NCBI GenBank assembly: GCA_964016885.1
Contig: OZ024743.1
Location: forward strand, 16,807,972 to 16,871,971
Length of the DNA stretch: 64,000 bases
Reading direction: 5' to 3'
Source: Eledone cirrhosa
Taxonomy: Eukaryota; Mollusca; Cephalopoda; Octopoda; Eledonidae
Made by a program: the position numbers and the translations under genes. Position 1 is the stretch's first letter. Every line of letters begins with the position of its first letter. This document shows positions 11,185-23,144 of the stretch, in pieces. The notes beneath the pieces were generated by a model. That model was not told where the DNA came from and searched no databases. It saw only the letters and a list, made by a program, of their open reading frames with translations.

Positions 11185-11970
11185 AATACATAATCGGAGA
11201 AAGCTAATAGCGATAGTCCGGCCAAATTCCACTCACTCAACAAACATTAGGAAATACCTGAGTATATTCCTAATTAAACGTTCGGGGTTCTAACTAATTG
11301 TATTGTGAGGAAAATTGGCTGTATCATTTCATATGAGGTATATCAAATATATCTCTTCCCAGACGGACGACTCGTTTCACTATGAGATTTCCACAAGTTG
11401 GGTGAAATTATACCAATTTATGTAGAAGTTTGTATAAAATCAACAGATACTTATTCAAGTGGGCTCTTATAATTCTTCAGTGGGTGCCCAATAATATTAT
11501 TATTGATAACCAAATAAACATCAATATTTAGCGATAATCACCATCAGTGCTTGAGGGAGCTGCTAGGTTGTTAATCCAGCAGCTCTAAAGAAAATCTCAC
11601 ACTGTCTCGAAAATAGGAGGAAGGAGATTACCGCCAAAAAACAATACATGCACAGGTCAATGAATTCTGAAAAGAATTCAAGCCACGTGCTATAACTCAA
11701 TTGGATATGAAAAAATAACCATATGTGCACCACGCTTGATGACACACAGATATTTTCTCGGGCAAAATAACAGAATGAGATACAAGAACAAACAATCAAT
11801 ATTGATATATAAAAATAAACAAAGATATATATATATATATATATATATAACCACCACCCCACTCTCATGAGCGTGATATTAATAAATATTTGTTTGTACT
11901 GCCTCTCTGTTTTGTTCCCGTTCAATTTTTCATTATATATATATATATATGTATATAAATATATACCTAT
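11181..11970. other. Gene-free stretch
   Basis: Includes a TA tract at 11825-11849. A 154-codon minus-strand frame (11563-12027) crosses two TA tracts and part of an interspersed repeat and has the composition of non-coding AT-rich DNA. It is not accepted as a gene. Confidence 0.6.
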
Positions 11971-12166
11971 ATAACGAAGGATATGTGGTAAGAAACCAGA
12001 TGGACCATGAGGCAGCAGAGTACTCAATACTTGGGGTAGTAGAGTGGGTAATAGGAGAAAGTATGACCCCGACGGCAGAGCTCAAGCCGTCTCGACGGCT
12101 ATTTCTGGACTAAAATAGCCGACGAAACGATTTGAGCTCTACCGTCGGGGTCATACTTTTTCCTAT
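11971..12166 (+). repeat. CCTTCGTTATATA-family repeat with palindrome, copy 2
   Basis: Starts ATAACGAAGG beside TA and continues GGTAAGAAACCAGATGGACC, then an ACTCAATACTTGGGGTAGTAG block. It ends in a palindrome at 12051-12166 whose arms carry GACGGCAGAGCTCAAGCCG and its complement. The distal arm holds GACGAAACG, which looks like a hammerhead 3' half but has no CUGANGA box. Flanked by (TA)n. Confidence 0.75.
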
Positions 12167-12171
12167 ATACC

Positions 12172-12204
<33 letters not shown>

Positions 12205-12218
12205 ATTTATATATATAT

Positions 12219-12270
<52 letters not shown>
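12172..12270. repeat. (TA)n microsatellite
   Basis: TA arrays with a TGTGTG interruption near 12198. Confidence 0.9.
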
Positions 12271-12274
<4 letters not shown>

Positions 12275-12410
12275 GGATTTGTGATAAGGAACCAGATGGA
12301 CTATGACGCACCAGAGTACTCAATACTTAGGGTAGTAGAGTTGGTAATAGGAGAAAGTATGACCCAGACGGCAGAGTTCAAGCCGTTTCGACGGCTATTT
12401 CTGGACATAT
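12271..12410 (+). repeat. CCTTCGTTATATA-family repeat, copy 3
   Basis: Same order of blocks as copy 2 (AGAAGGATTTGTGATAAGGA, then the ACTCAATACTTAGGGTAGTAG block, then GACGGCAGAGTTCAAGCCG). It stops after a single arm with CGACGGCTATTTCTGGAC, so it gives the non-palindromic form of the unit. Confidence 0.75.
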
Positions 12411-12979
12411 TGGCACATATATTGCCACAACATTCTCTAAATGGGTATAAAAAAATTCCAAAATACGGGCACGGAATTGAATGTACTTGTTGACGTGACA
12501 GTCATAATTTCAGTTATAACCGATCATATTACATTTATAAAACAAAAGCCTTCGTGAGCCACTTGTGTTTTAAGTAAAAATAAATTCAAACACAAACTGG
12601 CGCAAAAGCTGATGTATTTATTCACGTGACTGCTTCAACCAACCAAACTTCACTTATATATGGAAAAAACAACCTGACCCCCCCCCCCCCCCCCCTGGCT
12701 TGAAGAACTTTTAACCCGAACTAGCGCTAAATTTATTATACTTATTCACCAACCAACCAAATTACTTCTCTAAAAAACCTGGCATTTCGAGCCACTTATT
12801 TCCATATACAACATAAATAACATTCAAAGACCAACCAGATGTGAGAAAAACCACAGACTCTCTATCACAACTCTACTTTTGAAAAGCAGAAGAACCGCGA
12901 AACCGATAAAGGAACCAAATAAATATATATTTAAAAAAAAAAAGGCTCCAGTTGCATTTTCGACTTCATCTTTTTTCCT

Positions 12980-12982
<3 letters not shown>
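12411..12982. other. Gene-free stretch with an 18-C run
   Basis: A homopolymer of 18 C lies at 12678-12695. Otherwise AT-rich anonymous sequence. Confidence 0.65.

Positions 12983-13028
<46 letters not shown>
12983..13028. repeat. (TA)n microsatellite
   Basis: Pure TA array. Confidence 0.95.
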
Positions 13029-13035
<7 letters not shown>

Positions 13036-13137
13036 ACGAATTCCAGCTTTGTCTGATTTACTCGTTTTATCTGATTTATTCCTTTAAAATTATATTATAA
13101 TGAAATATGATGGTAGAATATTAAATGTTAAATGTTA

Positions 13138-13186
13138 ATTGAACAAAGTACTTTCATGCTTTCGCAATCTTCAGGTTATATTCAGT
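13138..13186 (-). ncRNA. Hammerhead-like motif in PLE 3' region
   Basis: The minus strand carries CUGAAGA (13174-13168) and a stem II of UGC/GCA closed by a GAAA tetraloop, with a U-U mismatch at the first stem II position as in 4178-4228. GAAAG follows at 13155-13151. Stem I can form AAC with GUU and, beyond an internal loop, AAU with AUU. Stem III is minimal: AGU/ACU with no loop, or two pairs, so it could form only in a dimer. It lies about 700 bp downstream of the PLE GIY-YIG fragment at 13860-14745 on the same strand, where a PLE terminal hammerhead would be expected. A SINE insertion accounts for about 200 bp of the gap. Confidence 0.45.
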
Positions 13187-13581
13187 GGTGACAGTCGAGT
13201 TTGTAATTTTCAACTGTAATGTGAAGGCTAAAATCTGTGCCTTATATACAGTAACAAGGGGCTACAGAATGATAAGTTTTGCAAACTGTATTTCGATCAA
13301 TCGGTGTGTGGTTTTACTAGATTACGAAAGCTGATTGGTTTAGGCGTAACGGTTGGCTGAGCATGTCTAACGACTTCTATTTGACCCTATCCAAAGCATC
13401 AAATGTTTGCTATTTTTGGAAATGATGAAAATAGCGTTTTCTAGGGTTTTTATGAAAAAATATTCAGTAATCATCAACATCAACATCACGTTTATTATTA
13501 TTGTTATTGTTGTTGTTGTTATTAGCGGTTGTAGTCGACATGGTCGTAGGCGTAGTCATAGTAGAAGTAATACCCCTAAGC

Positions 13582-13802
13582 ATTATTATTGTTCATTTGG
13601 GCGGTGGATTGGCAGTATCGGTAGAGGGTCGTACGTCATGCTTTGACGCATAGAGTTACGGCCCTTTCCATTCTGAGTTCAAATCCCGCCGAGGCCAACT
13701 TTGCCTTTCATCCTAACGGTGTCGATAAAATAAAGTACCAGTAATGTACTGAATCATTGCTGACCTTGTGCCAAAAGTAGAATCAATTATTATTGTTCAT
13801 TT
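13582..13802 (+). mobile_element. Cephalopod tRNA-derived SINE with 17 bp target-site duplication
   Basis: The SINE body is 13599-13785. It starts GCGGTGGATTGGCAGTATCG and contains a B-box-like GTTCAAATCCC. Its tail runs through GGTGTCGATAAAATAAAGTA to AAAAGTAGAATCA. The direct repeats ATTATTATTGTTCATTT at 13582-13598 and 13786-13802 are identical, which fixes the insertion boundaries and suggests a recent insertion. The sequence resembles the octopus tRNA-derived SINEs I know. A RNA polymerase III internal promoter is inferred from the B box. Confidence 0.9.
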
Positions 13803-13859
13803 AGCTTGGGTTGGAATTTATCAATAACATTCTTTTCTTAAATTTTTTTTTTGATTTCA

Positions 13860-14745
13860 CTTGGGTTGTGTAGTTTGTAGAATGGAAATATTATAAATAT
13901 TTTCTGACCACATGTAGCTTGATGGTTAGTCAGGGGTATCTGACGGACATTTGGGTCTCTGATTTGTTGTCGGTGCACCCGCGCACGTTCCGATAGTGCA
14001 TTTCCAGTTTGACCGACATATAGTTCTTCACAATTCGGTCATTTAATGCAGTAAATTAGATTTCTGCTTTTGCAGTTCATATTTGCATTTGGGAATATTT
14101 TTCCAGTTTTTTGTGTTCATATATTGAGCAGTATGTATGAAGTGACATGTGCCACATCGACTATCATTGCATTTAGATTCAGTGAATGATTGGTATTTGT
14201 TGTTAAGTTCAAACTTTGCCTTTGTTAGTAATTGATTCACATTTTTCGGCTGTCTTTTACTAAGAATCAAAGCTCGGTCTTTGATTAAACCTTTTAATTC
14301 ATTACTTTGAGCAATGATCGGTAGGTTTGCTTTGGCAGTGTTGATGATATTCTGGTGACATCGGTTGTGTGTCATTATAAATGGTATGACCAGTTCTTGG
14401 TTTCTTCTTCTTTAGGTTGTCCTAAGTTGTTGTATAGGTATTTTTATAGCCCGCTGTATGCCATTTTCTATAAGTAGAGATGGGTATTTTTGTTTGAGCA
14501 AAAATTCTCAGTTCTGTCTAGGCGTTTGTTCCTGGTATTCGTATCTTCTAGAATGGTGCAAATTCTTCTGGCTAGGCAGTATGGGATGTTGCGTTTTGTA
14601 TGAGGTGGATGGCACGACTTTAGATTCAGATATTGATGGGTGTCTGTGTGTTTATAGTATATATTCGTGGTAATGGTGGTGTCGTTTTTTATTACAATTA
14701 TATCTAGGAATAGTAATTTGGTACTACTCATCTCTTTTGTAAAAT
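13860..14745 (-). pseudogene. Penelope-like element fragment: RT C-terminus plus GIY-YIG
   Basis: On the minus strand, 14731-14468 reads TKLLFLDIIVIKNDTTITTN, then YYKHTDTHQYLN, SCHPPHTKRNIPYCLARRI, the C-terminal signature of PLE reverse transcriptases. 14375-14043 reads on through the linker to a Cys pair region CNDSRCGTCHF. Around 14040-13900 comes CEELYVGQTGNALSERARVH, the YIG motif with catalytic Arg and His of a GIY-YIG nuclease. Frameshifts lie between the pieces and the N-terminal part of the RT is absent. It is a different lineage from the element at 6562-8832. Confidence 0.75.
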
Positions 14746-14771
14746 TCTATTATACAAAAGAGATGAGTATT
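14725..14771. repeat. Short inverted repeat at the PLE 5' truncation
   Basis: TACTCATCTCTTTTGTA at 14727-14743 and its complement at about 14754-14770 flank about 10 nt. The right arm is the start of a second, inverted copy of the PLE coding strand, so the element is folded back at its 5' truncation, like the larger PLE at 4734-8832. Confidence 0.6.
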
Positions 14772-17072
14772 ACCAAAAGGTTAATATCGTGCGAAAGTGG
14801 TTAGTGGTGTTGTGGGTACGTGGCTACTGGGGGGAAGTTCATTCATTAGCTAGGGTCCAATTGCGTTCTTCTCCACGATTCCTTAAGGATAACTTCTGGA
14901 GATTTCAGTAAACGTGCAAAATATGAAAAGCAATGAAAACTATACGCTTTTTACCGTCACCTCTTAAGGGGCAAATGCATTTGTTGATGTAAAGACTCTA
15001 AACGACTGCAGAGGTATTGGTGACATTAGTTAAGAATTCTGCCATAATGTAATCGTGTACGGTGAAGCTTAAATGAAGGACATATCCTTCAATATCGTTC
15101 CGTTTTATGTAAAGTAACTTTCTATGATAGACTAATAACACTTTACATTGCGGACACATATATAAGATCTATGAGATTAGAAGCAGAATAAAACTAAAAC
15201 CGTTATTAAACGTGGAAATACACCGGTACTTATTTATTTAGCATATATATCATTTTCAAACGCGTATAATTTAAAAATAAGGGATATATATTCTATACAC
15301 TAAATGGTATGCCAATTTCAAATCCAACATCAACAACAATTAAATGTGCACTTTTAAGTCTTATATAGATATGTGCTACTTATAAGAACATCTCCATATA
15401 CCCTCAAACGCACACAGTACACAGTTATCTAGTCTATAATGTGCTGGCAGTCTATAATGCTTTAGCAAACTATGCAAATAACAAAACAATGAAAAGTTCC
15501 CTAGAACACCTGTTCCGCCAAAACGGACACATTGTTTTCTTTCGTCTAACCATGCAATACGTATTCATAAATAATAATATTCTGCTTCTATATAAAAAAA
15601 ATAAACATACGCTTCCGGTTATTTTGGCAATGACCGATTGAATTTTCTATGAATACTTACTGGTATAGGATGGAATATGTAACAACCTGTCTCTTTTCAA
15701 ATGCATCGTATTAATTTTAGTGATCGAATACACTGTTGTTGTTATCGGCCTAATATTAGATTTTTATATTCATTTTGATGTTATTTCCCTCACAAGATCA
15801 CTAAAGGCTGTTTCAGTTATTTGTGATTTGCATCATTAGTTTTTTTCATACTATCGTAAAGCACAGAGCATACTCAAATATTGATGAATGCTATATCTGA
15901 CTAACGAGTGCCAACATTAACAAAAACAAAATGAAATATATATAAAAGGTAAAATATATATACGACATTGACGACGACAATGACGATGACCATGATGACT
16001 ATGATGATGATAATATTGATAAATACTTTAATGATAAATATGTAGGTACCCAGAAAAAGATGTATCAGGAGGATAATGCCAATGAACTGAATTTCTCTAT
16101 TTTATTAGATTCCATTTGTTTTTAATGAGCACAGCTGCGTTAACTCTACTAACATTCAAATCAGACATTTCACATTTTGGATTGTTTTTCTTTGTTGCTT
16201 TATTTTTACTAGATTGTTGAAACTAAGAAGAGTACAAAATAAAATATGTGGAACAGAAAGAAAGCATTGTGAGCATGTAAATAGGCTGTAAAAATATATG
16301 GCAACTTTCGCTTAAATATTCATAACTTGAAAATTATACAACATAAATAGAAATATTTTGTGGTGAATGAAGATTGCATATGTATTGATAAAGTTTGTAG
16401 AGTCAATGACTATTTACTTTAATGCTGAGAGCAAACTTGTATATAAGTCCAATCAAAGACTTCCAAAACAACTAAAACAAACAATTGCTCCAAACAAAGA
16501 TTCGCAGGTAACATTGAATTACATAACAAAACACGTTAAATACCTATAGGAATCATATCACACTCGCTAATCGTGCTTTGAAAAAAGAATATCATCTATG
16601 CTGTCATTCAATCTGACAGATTAGGATGCAAAATATTTCAAGTGAGATCCTCAGGTTTTACAAAGGGTATGAATCAATGGATAAAGCCCATGACAAATTG
16701 TCTGAACATCTGATGGTTTGATCATAGAGATCGTGAATTTTGATGCAAATGATCCCCACTTGTTTTTATGTACGTCTAAACAATAATAACAATATTATCT
16801 TTTCGAAAGTAGCAACAGGAATAGCAAAATCATACTTCTATACTGTGAATGAATGAAGCAGACACATTTAATTGTCTGACTTGTCTCCTTCATGAAATTT
16901 CGGCTATGGCAAGTAGCCAGAGGTGATTTAAACTGCTGTCTTGTTTTTGACGAATGAGACGCAATTTTGTATACAATTGTGTTGAAAACACAAATTTCAG
17001 GCCGGTTGATTAGATTTATGCGGAGTTTATGCGTAAGTCTAATGTTGTTTTGTTTGTGTACTCAGTGCTGAT
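14772..17072. other. Gene-free AT-rich stretch
   Basis: No supported coding frame, RNA gene or recognised repeat apart from an imperfect GAC/GAT trinucleotide tract at about 15964-16020. Frames of 60-66 codons at 15441-15641 and 16367-16549 have no recognisable domain and are not accepted. Confidence 0.6.
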
Positions 17073-17131
17073 TTAATAATAATAATAATAATAATAATAA
17101 TATTAATAATAATAATAATAATAATAATAAT
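17073..17131. repeat. (AAT)n microsatellite, left boundary of LINE array
   Basis: Nearly perfect AAT trinucleotides with one interruption. It adjoins the 3' end of Tx1-like copy 1. Confidence 0.95.
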
Positions 17132-17381
17132 GATTTCTTTATTAACCACAAGGGTTTACATAAAGTAGACATTAAGGACAGTGCAGGACAATGCAGGACG
17201 GTACAAATGGGCATTTCTGCGTGTAAAAAACAAAAACAGAGGATGTAACAAAAAATAACAATGAAAAATTCCCCAATAGGGGGCAGACTTCGGAAGGACA
17301 TTTGTGGAGAAAGCCCAGTAAAAAGCCACAATGACCCTGACCACCAAGGCAAGTGCCCTCTCCCAGTTTTCCACCTTTAAT

Positions 17382-20300
17382 TTACAGATATAGAGTAGGC
17401 CCATTCACTCGGGCCATTCTTGCTTCTCTCACCCATCTTTCAACAAAATGGTGGGAAGAGAGCACTTCCCTCTCTACTCTGATTTTCCTTTTCAAATGAA
17501 ATTTGAAAAAGTCAATCAGAGCATCAGCGAAGAGGTAAGTGCTCGTCTTCAGCCCTTTCAAACGTGTCCACCATACTATATCTTTCGCCATGGCCACCAG
17601 ACAGATAAAAACTGCCTGCCCTTCCCGGCTAAAGGAGGAGGGCGGGGCAATCCTCACGATGGACTCAGATGATAGCCGGATCCGTCCTAAACGCGACAGC
17701 AGGTGTTCGAGATAAACCCACAAGTCAGCAGTTTTCGGACACTGGACGAGTTCGTGCAGGACGGTTTCGTCGCCCTGCGCGCATCTCGGACATGTCCGGC
17801 TGACGGTACCACAATGCCTGTAGAGTTTATCCCGAACTGGCAAGGCTCCTCGGTAGCACTGCCAGGCCAGAGATTTCTGGAAGTTGTCCATAGGCCCTGG
17901 CCCGAAAGTTCTTCCGAAGAGATTGGCGTTGATTTTCGTCGACGCCTAGAGTTTCCCCAAGTACGACGTCGCTCTTCCCCTCCACTAATCCTCTATAGAA
18001 CGCCGAGGTGGAGTTTCCACCGATCACATTGCCCGATTGGTCGAGGGCTGTGAGCGCCTGAAGAAATTCCAGTCTCCAGGCGCTTCCACTCGGTCTTCGC
18101 TTGACCAAGGACTGCAGCTCCGTCAAGGAAACGAGCTGGGGAAATACGTGTCTAACAAACGGCGACCACACCTGATCACCGTCGAGGAAGAGGTGGAGAT
18201 GTCGTAGCCTGAGCGCGTGCCTGCGCATCAACAGCCACGGCATGCCCAGCCCTCCACGTAGCGGGTGTTGACAACAGATGGACCGCCTGACCATCGGAGC
18301 GCGTCCCTTCCACAAAAAGCGAAAGAGAAAACGCTCCAGCGCAGTCAGGCGAGGCTTAGGACAAGGTACGACGGTCAGGCGGTAGCAGATGACAGACGCG
18401 ATGTACGCGTTAGCCACCTCCGCTCGACCTTTCAGGGATAGCTTCCTCTTCGCCCATTTCTGGGTGAGAGAAGCCACCCTGCTCTTCACCTCGTCCCAAT
18501 GTTTTGTCCGTCTGGAGGTCCGGACCGAACCAGACCCCTAGCAATTTAACCGGTCCGACCGTGCAGCGTCCGACGACGCAGTTGGACTGCATGGATCTGA
18601 CTCTCCAGGTGCCGAGCTGCAGGCCCACTGACTTTTCCTGGTTGATCATTGCTACTGTCACCGCTTCGTATTCTCTTAGTGTAGTTCCGATCGCCTCGAT
18701 GTGTTTGGCGTTCGACACCGCAACGTTGACATCATCCGCATATGCTGACACGGATCTTCCGCATCCTAGTTCGGGCAGGACACCCCTCAACGTCTCCAGT
18801 TTGTGCAGTAATGGCTCGAGAGTCAATACGTACAAGAGGGAGGAGAGGGGACATCCTTGGAGGACCGAGCGCATGATGTCGAACGGTTCCGAAAGGTGAC
18901 CGTTCACTCTCACCACAGAGCAGATGTCGCTGTGCCTGGCAGCGATCCAGCCTCTGAAGACGGGCCCAAAGCCAGCTGCCCTCAGGACTGCCGCTAGGTA
19001 ACGATGGTCGATCCTATCGAAGGCTTTCGACTGATCTAAATTGATCAAGGACTCACCCGTGCCAGGTTCCCTAGCTACCCTCTCTACGATGTATCGCATG
19101 GGGTGGAGGTTATCGTGGATGGATCTGTCGGGAATGGCGCATGTCTGCGCCTCTCCCACCAGACCACCAACGACAAGCGCCAAACTCTTTGCTAGCACCT
19201 TGGCCAACATCTTGAACTCCGTGTTTAGCAGAGTTATGGGCTGGAAATTATCTATGTTATCCCCCTTGTTCGGATCCTTTCTCAGCAGTGCCACCGCTCC
19301 TCGGCTCACAGAACTGGGAATTCTCCCGTGCTGTTGCCAGTTGCAGTAGACGTCCGCTAAGAGGCCTCCGAACAAGTCTGGCATCTGTACGTAAAGTTCA
19401 TAGGGCAGACCATCCAAACCAGGCGATTTACCCCTTGTACAGCCAGTCATTGCCTCCCTTACTTCAGCGGCTGTTATCAGCTTTTCGCAACACTTCGCCT
19501 CAGTGGCCGAGAGCCGCGGCAGTCCGTCGTGGTAGACATTAAAGTCCATCCCTCGACCCGGCCCACCGCTGCCCCCTAACAGCTGAGCGAAGTGTCGCTG
19601 AAAAGCTTCACACATTTGCCCGGGATCGAGTAGAATGCACCCTTCGTGGTCCACCAAAGACCGTATCGTGGCTTTGTTGCCACGACGCGCCTCCGCCACT
19701 CGGGCCCATTGAACGGCTTTCGTCCCCTCGTGTCTGAGAGCACGCACCCTAGCTCTGACTACGCAGCCTTCGTGCTTTGCATTGAAGAATTGGTCATGGG
19801 CCAATTTCGCCGCAAGCACGTCGGTCGCAATGCCTTTGCTAAGCGCCTCGTCTAATTTTCTAACTAGTTCTCCCTCTGCTCTATTTTTCTCTATTGCTAA
19901 AGCCTTACTAAAGCTAATGTACTCTATTCTAATCGCTCTTTTCAGAGCAAATCACCACTTGTGGTTGACGATGGCCCCCGTCAATGCCCGCTTAACTAGT
20001 TCGCTAATCCGGTCTCTGTAGGCCTTACGCGCTGGTAAGGACGCGTTTAGCTTCCAGTAGCCGGGTCCTCGTCTATGAAGCCTATCTAAGTCAAGCACAC
20101 AGATCACGAATTTGTGGTCCGTGTAGCTGACTATCTTGAATTGTGGACAGCCTATGCTAGACCTATCTATTTCCCTACAAAATACTCTATCTAGCTATGA
20201 TCTGGATGACCTTATGCGAATTGTCCAAGTCCACATTGGCACATTCGGAAAATCCAATCGGTACCTGTCAGACAGTTCAAAACGCCTGAGCAGGTTGGTG

Positions 20301-20795
20301 AGGCTTTTGCACCCCCCACCCTTCTCCGCTAATCCCCACAATCCCAGCGTGCATCTAAGGTCCAGTTCCAGTCGCCCACTAACACTAAAGAGCGGGACGT
20401 TCCAAGAAAGGTCTCCAGACGCCGGAAGAAATCAGGCCGCCCTGCCTTTGTCGAGGCATAGCTGGCCACTAGCCTGATAGCTTGCCCGTCTGCGCTGGTC
20501 ACGTCCAGCACCACCACCTTACCCTCTGGGTCCAGGAAGATGGCCCGTATGGCGAGATCCAAACCTCTCCGAAAAAGCACAGTAACTCCCCCCCACCCGA
20601 TCCAGGTCGGCTGGGAGATGCGTACACATCGTAGCCGCCGATGATCGGTGCGAAGGCCCGTGCTTCGGAGATTCTGGTCTCGCTGATGGCCACTACATCT
20701 ATGTTTAGTGACCTGAGGTCGTTGAGCAGGTGACCCTGCTTCCATGACGACCCCAAGCCACGCGCATTTATGCTGCCTATTCTGAGTGAGGTCAT
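17382..20795 (-). pseudogene. Tx1-like ORF2 (endonuclease-RT), broken copy
   Basis: Homologous along its whole length to the intact ORF2 at 38481-41900. The pieces in order are the start MTSLRIGSINARG (20795), a frameshift within the endonuclease domain, a frame at 20745-20329, RT and upstream linker at 19819-18410 with SAYADDVNV, the thumb region at 18489-17827 and the zinc-knuckle C-terminus at 17891-17382. At least four frameshifts or stops separate them, including a loss near 17930 that removes part of the QLANLFGRTF block. It cannot encode a working enzyme. Confidence 0.85.
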
Positions 20796-20830
20796 GTTTA
20801 AAATAGAGTGGAAAAGATGGGAAAGACCAC

Positions 20831-22903
20831 TTACCGTACTTTTCGTAGAGGAGGGATGGTTTTTACATCCCTTTTCCCTTGATCGTCTGGTGAAGGGACC
20901 GTTGAATCGTCCCTTCGGCTGGTCGTCGGCTCTTCTATGAGTATGTCTGAATATACTCTTCGATTGATAGTTCCTCCTAGGTCCCTGAAATCACCAACTG
21001 CGTTGGGGAATTTCGTTTTAATGTTTGTGTATTGTTTCTGTGATATTTTTAGCAGTCTTATGTTAGTTGGCGTTTTGATTGGTGCTGGTATTATGTAGTC
21101 GTGTTGTGAAATGTCTGTGTGTTCAATTATGTAAGTCATTAGTTTCTTGTTGTGTGTATTTATTGCCGTGCATTTGTTTTTCTGGGGGTGGGGTGTGGTT
21201 CTGCTATTTTCTTGTCGTTGTTGCTGGGTGTGTGTGTTTTGTTGTTGTGTTTGCGATGTTGGTGCTTGTGGTGGTGGTGTTGAAGGTGTTGTTGGCGGTG
21301 GGGTTGTCGCCGGTGGTGATGGTGGTGATGGTGGTGCTGGTGTGGGTGGTGATGGTGTTGGTGGTGTTGCTGCTGTGAGTCTCTTTGCAGTAGACTTTAC
21401 CCTTTTCTCATTTCTTTCCTCCCTTTTCAAAGGCGACGATGCGCTGCTTCTGCGTTTGTGCCTTCTTACGACCTTTTGCCATCTCTCTCCCACCTCACAC
21501 TCCATGTCTGATTCTGTGAGGTCGGGGAGGGGTACCAGCTCCACTCTTTCACTTGTTGTTGTTGGTGATGTTTGCACTGGAGTCTCTGTTGCAGCTACAT
21601 TTGGTATTGCTGTTGTTGTTGTTAATATTTCCACTGCTGCTGCTGTTTTTGATTTCCGTGGCGTGGGTATGGGTGCCACGGAGCTATCGTTCCTGGTTGC
21701 CGCTTGTCCTGTTGCTGGTAGCCGTGGAGCCGGTTTCGGAAGGAGGGGAGTTTTCTCCTTTCTCAGGATCTTCTCGTTGCAGATGGCCATGAGGTGAGTC
21801 TTCGATCCACAGCGAAAGCATTTCGGGAGTTTTCCCTCAACACTTATGGGCAGTTGAGTGCCGTTATCGACGTCTATCACACCCGGGAAAGATTCGATAC
21901 ACTCCTGGTTGGTTTGGATTAGCATCTCAATGGAGGTGCCGACACAATCTTCTCTTACTTCTTTCTGTACTTGAAGTACAGTTGTTTTGTCCTTGATTCA
22001 GACGAGGACAGACGCGGCCAGCCAAGAAGGGGCCATCCCGGGGGGGACGTGGGTCAGTTTGACCCTCACAATTTTTTGCCCGCAGTATGAGGGCACCAAC
22101 ACCATTTCCTCGCTCCTTAGGCTCACTACAGATTGAGCCTTTGCCTCCTGGGGTGTGGCAAAAAGTACGTCTACGGTGGCATATTTTTTGCCTCGGGTGA
22201 TGTGCGTTTTCCGCTGCCACACAGACCCCAAGGCTTTTTGTATTTGAGCCTCTGTGGCTCTTTCAACCCTACGGGATTTTGTACTTACTGTACGGTACGT
22301 GACCGTACAGTGCTGTTGGGTTTCGAAAACATTTTCCGGTGCCTTGCAGACTGCTTGGTGTCCAGTCTTTGTCACCATCTTCTTCGCTTCCTCTAATTCC
22401 TCATTTGTTATGAGGATTGTTTCCAGGTTCTTCGCAATACCTGCAAATGAGATTGGTTTTTCTTTGCTGCTGTTGTTGATATTGTCGTCAGAGCTGCTGT
22501 TACTTTTGTTGTTGCGGCTGCTGCTGTTGTTGTTGCTGCTAATACTGTTGTTGTTTATGCTGCTGCTGATGCTGTTGCGGCTGCTCCTGTTCTTTTCATT
22601 GTCACTGTTGCTGCTGTTATTACGGCTGCTACTGCTAATATTCCTGACGTCAGACGAGTGAAATGGGTTTTCGTATTTCCCGCACACCTTTTTCGTATTT
22701 GTCGTCGTCGTCGTGGAGAAATCTTGCTCGCTTTGCACGTGATTTTTCTTTTCTAGCGTCGCTTGCGAAATAGAAGGGAGGGAGAGAGACACATTTAGAG
22801 AAGGGAGGGAGAGAGACAATCTTCTCTCTGCTGTAGTGACGATTGAGGAAGTAGAAGACGGAATAAGTGGGAGTGACCTATGAAAATTATCTTCCGTAGC
22901 CAT
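20831..22903 (-). pseudogene. Tx1-like ORF1 (gag-like, CCHC), broken copy
   Basis: Starts at the conserved ATG at 22903 (MATEDNFHRSLPLIPSS). An Ser/Asn-rich low-complexity tract is followed by a conserved middle domain (QKALGSVWQRKTHITRGKK). The zinc knuckle CFRCGSKTHLMAIC (CX2CX4HX4C) lies in the second half, followed by a Pro/Thr-rich tail. Here the C-run before GMAPSWLAA has the frame-keeping length of seven, but a frameshift near 21990-21998 breaks the frame. The protein would bind LINE RNA. Confidence 0.8.
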
Positions 22904-22929
22904 GTTGTTTTTTTGTTTAAAATATATAT

Positions 22930-22980
22930 TGGGCACAAAACCCCAATAGGCGGTTATTTAACCCCGAAGGGCCAAATAAC
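22930..22980 (-). promoter_or_regulatory. Structured 5' UTR hairpins of Tx1-like copy 1
   Basis: The minus strand forms a 12 bp stem with a UUCG loop (22980-22953) and a second smaller hairpin just upstream of ORF1. The same structure is present in copies 2 and 3. Confidence 0.6.
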
Positions 22981-23118
22981 GGGAAGAAAGACCCCACTCA
23001 CGAGGAGGAGGGTGTTTTTGTTTACAAGTTCGTTAAAGTTTTAAACAATTTACAATTGTTATAGCGGTCAAAATGTACAATATTTTACAGAGCCGGACCT
23101 CCGTCAACCATAGCATTC

Positions 23119-23144
23119 AATAATAATAATAATAATAATAATAA
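23119..23144. repeat. (AAT)n microsatellite
   Basis: Separates the 5' end of Tx1-like copy 1 from a 5'-truncated R4-like element. Confidence 0.95.

Larger units (their letters stand above)
17132..23118 (-). mobile_element. Tx1-like LINE, copy 1, full length, decayed
   Basis: The 5' end (minus strand GAATGCTATGGTTGACGGAG) meets (AAT)n at 23119. The 3' end (minus strand GGTTAATAAAGAAATCA, with an AATAAA signal) meets (AAT)n at 17131. The two-ORF layout is present but both ORFs are broken. No poly(A) tail is seen: the element ends in the microsatellite itself. It is clearly older than copies 2 and 3, with more frameshifts. The Tx1 assignment rests on the AP-endonuclease plus RT layout and the GYWKLN motif. 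Confidence 0.85.

Noticed and set aside
11563..12027. 154-codon minus-strand frame with membrane-like composition
   Set aside because: It crosses two TA tracts and an interspersed repeat, and its hydrophobicity follows AT-rich composition. No family is recognisable.
15958..16025. GAC/GAT trinucleotide tract as an Asp-rich coding exon
   Set aside because: No extended open frame or splice context supports coding.
21079..21797. Val/Gly/Leu-rich plus-strand frames, with equivalents in the other Tx1-like copies
   Set aside because: Antisense of the Pro/Thr-rich tail of Tx1-like ORF1.
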